Positions 55,601-64,000 of a DNA stretch of 64,000 nucleotides are shown here, in pieces. Positions within the stretch are counted from its first letter, which is position 1, and the number at the start of each line of letters is the position of its first letter. The DNA is from Cryptomeria japonica. Taxonomy: Eukaryota > Streptophyta > Pinopsida > Cupressales > Cupressaceae. The DNA is taken from the NCBI RefSeq assembly GCF_030272615.1, contig NC_081413.1, forward strand, positions 716,615,867 to 716,679,866. The letters are read 5' to 3'. The translations under genes and the position numbers were made by a program. The notes under the pieces were generated by a model, which worked only from the letters and a program-made list of their open reading frames with translations, made no database searches and had not been told where the DNA came from.

Positions 55601-58286
55601 AAGTAAGCTATGGCATGAGCAGTTTGGTCACCTCAACTACCGCTATCTTCAGCAGCTCAGCACTAAAGACATGGTCACAGGTCTACCTCGAATCAGTTTT
55701 TCAGAGGGTGTATGTTTAGATTGTTCCATGGGCAAGCATCCCGAAGAGAAGTTTGATAAGGGGAAAGCTTGGAGAGCTTTGGAAGTTCTTCAACTTGTTC
55801 ACAGCGATGTATCAGGTCCATTTCCAACACCTTCATTTAGTAAGGCCCGCTATGTCCTCACTTTCATTGATGACTACTCTCGCTTCACTTGGGTCTACTT
55901 TCTCATTCATAAGAGTGAAGTATTTGATAGATTTCAGGACTTCAAGACTCGTGTGGAGAAGCAATCCGGGAAAGTGGTCAAGATTCTTCGTACAGATAAT
56001 GGAAGGGAATATGTGAACAAGAGACTTGAGGATTTTTGTACATTTGAGGGGATTGATCTTCAGCATTCTATCGCATACACTCCACAGCAGAACGGAGTTG
56101 CAGAACACAAGAATAGAACTCTCAAAGAAATGGCTAGCTGTATGATTCATGCACGTTCTCTTGATCCCGCCTTTTGGGCAGAGGCTATCAGTTGTGCCAC
56201 ACACATCCAGAATCGGGTTTGTCACAAAGCTTTGCAAGGTATTACTCCTTTTGAAGCTTGGGTTGGTAGGAAACCGATTGTGAGACATTTCAGAGTCTTT
56301 GGGTGTCCAGCATGGGCTCGCATACCTCCGCAAAAATGCAAGGCATTGGAACCTCAGAGTCGGCCTTGCATATTTGTTGGATATCTTGAGGATGTTAAGG
56401 CATATAGATTGATGGATCCGGAGACACATGAGGTGTTCATTGAGAGGAGTGTTCACTTTGAGGAAAGTTCTCCTAGCTTAGCCTCTCTACCTCCTCCACC
56501 TTCCTCCATTGTGGATAGTGATGCTAGTGATTCAGATGATGAGACTCCTTCAACTCCGACTCGCAGGGTTACACTTCCGTAGGGTCCACATGCCGTTGAG
56601 GAGCCTCGTTCTCCACCTCCATCTAGACCTCATTGGGCTCGACAGACACTTGAGTCTGCGGGTTCTCTTGTTGGGGATCCTTCAGATACACGGAGAACTC
56701 GATCACAGCATCAGGATCTACCACATGCATTCATTGCTACCGCTTCCGATCCACAGACATTTAGGGAAGCATCAGGGGTTCCTGAGTGGGACCAAGCTAT
56801 GGAGGAAGAGTATAGTTCCTTGATGAGGAACAACACATGGGATTTAGTCCATCTCCCTAAGGGGAGAAAGATGGTTTGATGTAAGTGGATCTATCGGACC
56901 AAGTTTGCAGCGGATGGTAGTGTGGATAAGTACAAGGCTCGACTTGTTGCGAAAGGTTTCTCTCAGGTTGCAGGTGTTGACTATACTGAGACCTTTGCGC
57001 CCGTAGCCAAGATGAACTCCATTCGCTTGACACTTGCTATTGCTGCAGCTCATGGTTGGGTTGTACATCAGATGGATGTGAAGAGTGCTTTTCTTCATGG
57101 TGATCTTGATGAGGAGATTTATATGGAGCAGCCATAGGGTTTCATCTAGGATACTTCTTTGGTTTGCAGACTAAGGAAATCTCTCTATGGTCTTAAGCAG
57201 GCCCCTAGGGCTTGGTATGCCAAGATGGATTCCTTTCTTCTCTCAGCAGGGTTCACCAGGTTTCATTCCGATCCGAATGTCTACATTTTGCGACAGGATG
57301 ACTCTCACTTGATACTTGTGCTCTATGTTGATGACTTGATCATTACAGGGAGTACTACATCCATCATTAGCAGGGTCAAATCTGCTTTGCATGACAGATT
57401 TGCTATGACTGACTTGGGTCTTTTGCACTACTTTCTCGGGATAGAGGTTTCACAGTCACCTTCCGGGATTACACTATCGCAGCCCAAGTATGCTCTTGAT
57501 CTACTTGCACGCTTTCATATGGCTGATTGTAAGCTTGCCCCAACTCCCTTTCTTTCAGGAGTCAAGCTTGAGGCTCAGTGTTCTTCTCCACCAGTTGATG
57601 CCACTTTGTATCGTCAGCTTGTGGGTAGTCTCATCTACTTGACCCATACACGCCCTGATATTTCATTTGTAGTTGGCATGGTTTCCCGCTTCATGCAGGA
57701 ACCACATGAGCTTCATTGGAAAACCGCCAAACGCATCCTTCATTACATCCAGGGTACACATCACTATGGGATTCACTATGCAGCAGGCACAGGACTTCGC
57801 CTGGTTGGTTACACAGACTCCGATTGGGCTGGCGATCTTGATGATCGTAAGTCTACTTCTGGTTACAGTTTTCACCTTGTTTCCGACCCCATTTGTTGGC
57901 AGAGCAAGAAGCAACATGCTATTGCTCTCTCTTCGACTGAGGCTGAGTATCGAGGCGCTGTTAATGCAGCGACTGAGACCATTTGGCTTTAGCAGATTCT
58001 CACAGAGTTTGGGTTCACCACTCCACGACCGACAATTCTACATTGCGACAATCAGAGTGCTATTGCAATCTCGAAGAACCTGGTCCAGCACCAGCGGAGC
58101 AAACACATCGAGATTCATATGCACTATATCCGAGAGCTCATTCAAGAGCAGGTCATTGATTTGCAGTATTGTCCTACAGCGGAGCAGGTTGCAGACATAT
58201 TCACCAAACCTTTCGCTGAGAGTAAGTTCCAGCAGTTGCGAGCTCTCTTGGGGGTGCAGGATGTGTCATTAGGGGTGGTTAGCTGA
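55596..58286 (+). pseudogene. copia pol: integrase, reverse transcriptase, RNase H, several stops
   Basis: One frame with at least five stops (TAG 56580, TGA 56877, TAG 57135, TAG 57147, TAG 57990). Domains: GAG-pre-integrase HHCC (LWHEQFGHLNYRYL...CLDCSMGK), integrase core (HSDVSGPF, FIDDYSRFTW, LRTDNGREY, PQQNGVAEHKNRT), reverse transcriptase (KARLVAKGFSQ, VHQMDVKSAFLHG, catalytic YVDDLIITG at about 57325) and RNase H (GYTDSDWAGD, KKQHAIALSSTEAEY, then the KHIEI and ADIFTKP regions). Four of the stops fit CAG to TAG change. The frame runs to the stop at 58284-58286. Confidence 0.9.
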
Positions 58287-58555
58287 CTTCTCCTTCCTCT
58301 CTTATGGGGGGGACTTTTTCCTCTTTGAGGTTTTGTCCTTCTTCTTTGAGAGTCTTTTGTACATTCATCTCTCTTTTGGTGGGGAGTTTTTTCCCACTGG
58401 GTTTTCTCCCTTTCTTCGTTTGTGAGAGATTGCATTGCATGGTTTTGCTTGCATTTGCATATTGTACATGGGTACCTATCATGGCCTAGTAGCTGGGACC
58501 CATCTTGCATTGTTGACTTGAGTCTTCATTCCCCTAAGTTGCACTTAAGGGGGGG

Positions 58556-58985
58556 TGTTGGTGTAAATAAATATTCATTATGGATATTATTACACTTTCT
58601 TAAGTTAACTTAGGATAATGCATATCTTCGTAGTTTGGATTTGAGACACTTAGGGAAGTGTGCACATAGGGATAGAGCTTGTAGGAGAAATTTTGTTGTT
58701 ACACTCCACATTCGGTGGGTCATCCACCTCTTGTGGAATATTATATTATTTCTCCTACCTACCCCTAGTATTGCTTACCTACCCTTGTTTCTTATTGAGC
58801 CACATGTCATGATTGTGTGCTCGTACATCCATATGGCCTTGCCTATATAAGAAGGCCTATATTCATTGTATTGACGAATCCAATTGATCATTTTCATATT
58901 GATGAGAATACAGTTTGTTCTTGTCATTCTTTTGTCTCTATTTTTATGCTTTTCATTGTGCCCTTGATCTTGGCAAAATCTCACA
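58556..58985 (+). repeat. 3' LTR of the copia element
   Basis: Direct copy of 53379-53809, one base shorter, preceded by the polypurine tract AAGGGGGGG (58547-58555). Confidence 0.9.
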
Positions 58986-59453
58986 TAGGGTTTTGTGTAA
59001 GTGTTGCAATTTCATAATTCTCTATTTTCAAGAGTTTAGAGTTAAGAGTTTTTTCAAGAGTCGCCTTGAGCCAAATAGAGAAGTCATACCTTGATCAATG
59101 TCTAGACATCACCAAAGCACTCAGAAGGCACAAAGGATGAAGATCGCAATTGCTTTGAGTCAATTCTGACAATTTGTTATTTTTTAGAAATTCTGCTTTT
59201 TTTTGCTTTTTTGCTTTTTGGCACTTTGGGCCCAATCTGAGAAGCAATTTTTTTGGCTTGCCTTTTTCTTTTTTTCTTTTTTGAAAGTAGACCTAGGGTT
59301 TGGTTCCTCACGTCATGTCATTAGTGCCCATGTCTTCAGAATCGAAAAATCATGTCTCTAAGTGTAAAAAGCTAGGGTTTGTTCCAGAAGATCAAAACAT
59401 GGTAGATTAAAACTTGTACATGTCAATGGAATAAAGGTTGTGTTGATGTGTTT
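58986..59453. other. flank of the copia insertion, no gene
   Basis: Continues the TGTTGTGACC-type sequence split at 53378. T-rich tracts near 59195-59285. No coding frame. Confidence 0.45.
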
Positions 59454-60333
59454 TTTATGCACATGCGAACACAAACTAAAATACCCCAAAGTATCTTATC
59501 CTCTCTTGAACAAAATCTCTCAAATGTTGAAGATTAGCTTAAGGATCACTTGAGAAGACTCCAAGGTTCATGAATTTAGGGTCACTACGTGTGGATAAGC
59601 TCATTGGTTTGATGTGATTATACTGGAATCACAAGGGGACTTACGTTTGAATTGCTTGAACACTTGGTTTGCTGGAACTTAGATCATTTGATGTTGCAAT
59701 ATGGTGATGCTCTTTGATCCTAAACTAGCTAGAGTTTGAAAAAATGGCAAAAGATGAAGGGTTGAGAGAGTTTATTCTAATCCTAAGAATGCAAGAAGAT
59801 GAGTGAATGACTAGATGGAATCCTATTGAGCGAGGTCTCACCATCAACTTGAACAATTTGACACAAGCTCAGTGCAATCTTCTAAGGATATTTCAAAGTT
59901 ATTTGAATCAATACCATCAAACATCGATCACCATTCAAGTTAATGCATAAGCAATGAATGTAGAATGATTCGAAGTTAAGCTCATATCATTCCAGTTGAC
60001 CACACAAGGCATGCTTACAATTACTAAGAGACTAGTGGTATGGACAAACGGATTCCACACGAATACATTCAACAAATTCCTCCACTCAATTTAATCAACA
60101 TGAAAGCAAATTGAGAAGCAAAGACCATGCGAGTTGTTGAAATAACAAATCAAATTCACCATAACTTCAATGAAATCAATTGTTCTTTACAACAAAGTTT
60201 GGCAACAATCTTTGCCTTCTCCTACTCTAACTTATATTCTAATTTGGCTATTCTTTTAAGCTATCTATTATTCTATTCTATTCACTATTAACTATTAGCT
60301 AACTGTTAACCTTTACAAATGGAGAGTTTGAGC

Positions 60334-60421
60334 TTTTATAGAGAGCTCATTTACAATAAATGGCCAGGATTGAATCTCCATCAATGGCCAAGATTTTACA
60401 ATGAAACCCTAATTAGGGTTT
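60334..60421 (-). promoter_or_regulatory. double telo-box palindrome plus TATA box, copy 3
   Basis: Minus strand: AAACCCTAATTAGGGTTT (60404-60421), 63 nt, then TATAAAA starting at 60340. Same geometry as copies 1 and 2 although the surrounding sequence has diverged. Confidence 0.7.
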
Positions 60422-61319
60422 GTTACAACAAACTCTTCTTAGCCAATGAGAGAATTACATTCAGAGAGGGTGGACCAATAAATGTTGAGGGTAGTTACAT
60501 TGGAGTTTGTGCCTTTATATATGAGCTTGATTCATTGAACTTGGATGTGTTGATGTGGACCTCTTTGATTGGTGGAGGTAGTGACTGGGACGATGACTAG
60601 GATTCCACCTTTATCCTGCACTTCGTAGACTTGATTTGATTCATCATCATGAAGGGATATTTAGAGATATCTCTTGGTACTCAACATTATTCAGTTGCTC
60701 AATGTGATGATGATGATGAGAAGCGAACTTTGATTAACTCTTCTGAAACTAGCTGCTTCTTCAATCGTGCTCGATTGTAGGTCTTGTGATGACTCTGGTT
60801 GATCTTCCTTTATTTTCGACATACTTGATGAATGATGCAACTGGTTGAATGCAAATCTTCATTGTACTGACTTCAATTCATGGATTCTCGAAGGGATTTC
60901 AAGATTGCAAAACATCCTTCCATCATGTAGGTTACGCTTCCTTTATGTTCTTGTGCCTTGAGGTACTTGGATGATTTCTCCTTTGCACCCCTGCAATCTT
61001 TCCATGCCAATGTGATAGAATGAGAACCTTGAAGATATCTCGCTCTATTGCTTACAGATATTGAACTATTTAAAGTCTTTCAACCTAGTAGCATTTTGAG
61101 TCTTCTTCATGCAATTGAGGTGGTGAGAGGCTTTTAAACACTTTGAGATCTTCTCCTCCTTGATGTTCTTGTGTTTGCTGATGAAGCTTCTTGAAGAGGT
61201 TCTCCTTGTATTTTGCTTCATCTCCTGCAAAACAAACAAGCAAGTATCAAATACACTTGATAAATAGGTTTAATAAGAGCATATAAAGAGAATTCACCTT
61301 CCTGGAGGGACACTTGAAG

Positions 61320-62670
61320 TTGCTTTTCGCTCTTAGAGAGGAGCTCTTGAAGTTTACTCCACCCTTGATGTTCATGAAGTTGTCCTTGTCTTATTCTTCT
61401 TCATTTTCTTGAACTTCGCTCATACCCTTCAAATTGTGAAGTTTGCTCATGTAGGTCAAATCATGAAGTTCACTCTTGCATGTTGAGTTTGTGAAATTGA
61501 ATATGAAATTCGCTCGTGCATGCTAATTCATGAAGTTGAGATTTGCTTGTGTAGGTTTGAAGATGAAGATTGCTCTAGATGGTGTGCACGTGAAACTTGT
61601 TTCAATCACCTTGCTTATTCATGAAATTCGCTCCAATCTTCTAAGTCATGAAGTTCACCTTTGTAGAAATTCGCTCCAAATCCTCAACTCTTGAAGTTCG
61701 CTCCAAGGTGGCAACTCATGAAGTTGTAAGATCCGCTCCAAGGTGGCAACTCATGAAGTTGTAAAATTTCGCTCCAAGATGGCAACTCATGAAGTTGTAA
61801 ATTTCGCTCTAAGGCGTGTGCACATGAAGCCTTATTTCCATTGTCTTGCTTGCTAAGCTTGCTTGTCTCTTCCAAACATGAAGTTCGCTCCAAATCTCTC
61901 AAACCTGAAGTTTGCTCCAAAAACCCAGCTTATGAAGCATGAAATTTGCTCCAAAATGCAAAGTCATGAAGTTCGCTCCAAACTTGCAACTCATGAAGTT
62001 CATGTTCGCTCCAAAATGTGAAGTCACGAAGTTCGCTCCAAAACATGAAGTTATGAAGTTCACTTGGCATTGAATCCATTCAAGGCGACCATCCTTCATT
62101 TCTCATTCAACTTCGCTCATGTAGGCTTGCTTGTATATGCTCATTGATGAAATTCCCTCCAAGGAGGCAAGTCATGAAGTTTGCTCGAAGAAGGCAACTC
62201 ATGAAGTTGGAAATTCGCTCTTGTTGCTCAACTCATGAAGTATGAATTTCGCCTCACTTGCTCAACTCATGAAGTATGAATTTCGCTCCACTTGCTCCAA
62301 GGCAGCAAGTCATGAAGTTCACTCCAAGGCAGCAAGTCATGAAGTTCGCTTGTGAATGCTTAAACATGAAGTAAGTGGTTCCTTCATCTCTTTATCTTTC
62401 CATTTTGCTCATGAAGCCTTGATGGTGAAATTTGCTCCAATACCCCAACTCATGAAGTTGGAATTTCGCTCCAAAAGGTGAACTCATGAAGTAAGTTTTC
62501 TCAAATCCTTCACTTCATTCTTTTATTGCCAACCTCATTCGTGAAAGCTTGAAAGTGAAATTCGCTCCAATCTCCTTCAAACATGAAGCTCGCTCCAAAT
62601 TCTTCAAACATGAAGTTTGCTCCAAATTCTTCAAACATGAAGTTCGCTTCAAAAGTGTAAGTCATGAAGT
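61320..62670. repeat. dense array of about 30 motifs TTCGCTCCAA / CTCATGAAGTT
   Basis: Two linked words, CATGAAGTT and TTCGCTCCAA, recur at irregular 20-70 bp distances. TTCGCTCC is also the left edge of most hairpin motifs at 43144-45253. On the minus strand the array lies in the U3-like part of unit 2. Confidence 0.85.
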
Positions 62671-63216
62671 TAAAACCTAGAGAAGACTTAGAGATGAGGC
62701 GGATTACAAATGAGCTTATCGATCATTTTATTAGACAATATTTCAATCCTTGGAATAATTCATTCAAATTCTCAAACTCATACTTACACCAATTCTCAAG
62801 CAAAAGACTCAAGGGAAAAATTTGCTCATCTATCACTCAACATGAAGTGTGGTTTTGAAGCTTGGAGACTAAGGTGATTTGACATCTTAAGATTGCTCTT
62901 ATGTATATCACCTTGGCTATCTTTTCTCCCTTACAAGATGAGACCTCTTGGAAACAACTTCGGCCAAGGGTAATTAAAGCAATTGGAGTTTACTTTCAAC
63001 CTTGAACTCTTGGATTGTCGCTACTAGCAACCTCTTAGACTCTTCAGCTGAGCTCTTGATTGATGGACATGACCTCTAAACTTTACTTACTTCACCTTTC
63101 ACACAAGGCTATTCACCTGACTCTTGGCCTCCTGATCTTCTATTCCCCTTCAAATGTAAAGGCTAATAGCTAAGGACCCTAACTCTACCTAGAAGGTAGA
63201 AAAAAGTGGGGGGTCC

Positions 63217-64000
63217 TGTTGTGACCGTTTCACACATTGCCCAATTGCTAATGGGGACCCCCTCTTTTCCTGCTTTCTGCTTGTTTAGGTTAGGGTTTTG
63301 GTAGCTTAGTGGACAATTTTGTGTTTCCTGTGCCCGAGTCTCGGAGTTTTGGTCATGCCTAGTGTCGTTTAGGGTTTTTGAAGTTATAGGATCAAGCACG
63401 TAAAATTGAGATTTTAAATGATCCTAGTTTTGTGTAAGTGTAGACCTTTTGAGCTTTAACGTGTTTTTGAACGTCCACGTCGGTGATTTTAAGTGCTGAG
63501 GTGTTTTTAGACCTTTTGGAGTTGTTTTCTTGCTCCTAGGAAGTTATTCAAATTGATTTCGCACTTTATCCCGATAAATTTCCTTGTGTTACGCTCTAAT
63601 TTTCGGTAAATTTGCCTAAGTCCAGTTGAGTTTTATTGAGTTTTGAAGTTTCTTAGTGGTTTTGAGTGGAAAAATCATCATTTTCCGGATGAAAATCCAT
63701 ATCCTAGTGGTTAAAACGTCAAAATTCCATACTAGAGATGCTTTTCCCCTCATATTTCTGACTACCCATGGTTTTCCCCACTCAAAATCCACACTGGACA
63801 TGGATTTCCCTTGAAATCCAGACTTGCCTCATTTTTCCACCACTGTGAATCCATACTAGGGTTGATTTTCCCCTAGATGCATTAAATTTTGACTAAGCAT
63901 TAGGATTTATCCTAACTACCCACGTTTTTCCACCAGGGAGTATGGATAGGATTGCGGATGACTTTATCTTGATTCCACACCTGGGTCGATTTTCCACTTG
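63217..64000 (+). repeat. start of a further TGTTGTGACC-type LTR, cut by the window edge
   Basis: TGTTGTGACC...ACACATTGCCC...AATGGGGACCCCCTC, preceded by a purine-rich GAAAAAAGTGGGGGG as in a 3' LTR. After 50-80 bp it diverges from the copy at 42690. From 63660 onward words like TTTTCC(C/A)C and AATCCA.ACTAGG recur, a further motif array. Confidence 0.5.

Larger units (their letters stand above)
53379..58985 (+). mobile_element. full-length Ty1/copia element, decayed
   Basis: LTRs of 431 and 430 bp (53379-53809, 58556-58985) differ at about 12 positions. An initiator Met primer site follows the 5' LTR, and a polypurine tract (58547-58555) precedes the 3' LTR. The internal region has gag, integrase, reverse transcriptase and RNase H in copia order, but the zinc knuckle and protease are missing. 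Flanks AAGGG and TAGGG are a target duplication with one change. Confidence 0.92.
59454..63216 (-). mobile_element. long LTR-like unit 2, minus strand, uninterrupted
   Basis: Plus-strand start TGATGTGTTTTTTA as in unit 1. Read on the minus strand: motif array (62670-61320), splice-acceptor-like CTTGTTTGTTTTGCAG (about 61240), telo-box/TATA block, then an R-U5-like tail homologous to 49531-50353 (shared TTGAAGTTATGGTG, ACCACTAG.CTCTT, GCCTTG.GTGGTC.ACTGGA). The right end abuts GAAAAAAGTGGGGGGTCC and TGTTGTGACC at 63217. No protein recognised; the small frame at 60319-60600 lies across the promoter and is chance. Confidence 0.5.

Noticed and set aside
55833-56456. 207-codon minus-strand frame
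   Set aside because: It lies entirely opposite the copia integrase; the plus-strand frame has all domain motifs.
60319-60600. 93-codon plus-strand frame as a gene
   Set aside because: It runs across the antisense telo-box/TATA promoter block shared with two other units; the coding match is chance.

Overview
The window looks like repeat-dense nuclear DNA of a seed plant with a very large genome. A gymnosperm is my inference: it rests on the density of nested, partly old LTR elements and the near absence of host genes, not on any diagnostic gene. Plant origin is supported by an L1-type LINE, a Ty3/gypsy element of Tat type with a second RNase H, plant mobile domain (PMD) genes, copia elements primed by initiator tRNA-Met, and telo-box promoter motifs. 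I see no bacterial genes, no rRNA, no functional tRNA and no CRISPR. At most one host exon (about 36.6 kb) is a candidate.

Layout. 1-4019: 5' half of a decayed minus-strand copia element with a 1484 bp LTR; it interrupts a plus-strand Tat relative whose 3' end and LTR follow (4020-5976). 6018-7081: a PMD gene fragment and two low-complexity arrays. 7087-19849: a complete minus-strand Tat element (12,763 bp) with two 1674 bp LTRs, a 5 bp target duplication, a nearly open pol (one stop, one frameshift) and a spliced PMD gene in antisense between integrase and the 3' LTR. 19855-21506: 3' end of another LTR element. 22925-23937: a solo LTR between two tandem copies of a 106 bp unit. 25150-29464: a plus-strand gag-protease-only LTR element. 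30068-35978: a minus-strand L1 LINE with a 14 bp target duplication and only three in-frame stops. 36-42 kb: decayed gypsy fragments. 42-64 kb: an unusual group of long LTR-like units, with a full-length copia element (53379-58985) inside.

The 42-64 kb group is the part least explained by known families. Two units of about 3.7 kb lie on the minus strand (41993-42689 plus 50354-53312, and 59454-63216). A 7.7 kb plus-strand unit (42690-50353) appears to be inserted into the first. All three carry the same promoter block: an 18 bp perfect double telo-box palindrome 63-64 nt upstream of a TATA box. Each also holds its own array of a short repeated motif. In the plus unit this is a 33 bp hairpin, 14 copies, set at 165-167 or 176-177 bp, with nearly invariant arms in strongly diverged repeats. 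The plus unit also carries an unrecognised gene of about 1,070 codons with a probable 5' UTR intron and one frameshift.

How the parts work together: the Tat element, LINE and copia elements carry recognisable replication machinery, all lightly to heavily damaged. The gag-protease element and the long LTR-like units encode no reverse transcriptase and would depend on other elements. Many interrupting stops are TAG where the family context suggests CAG or TGG, as expected from C-to-T decay of methylated, silenced DNA.
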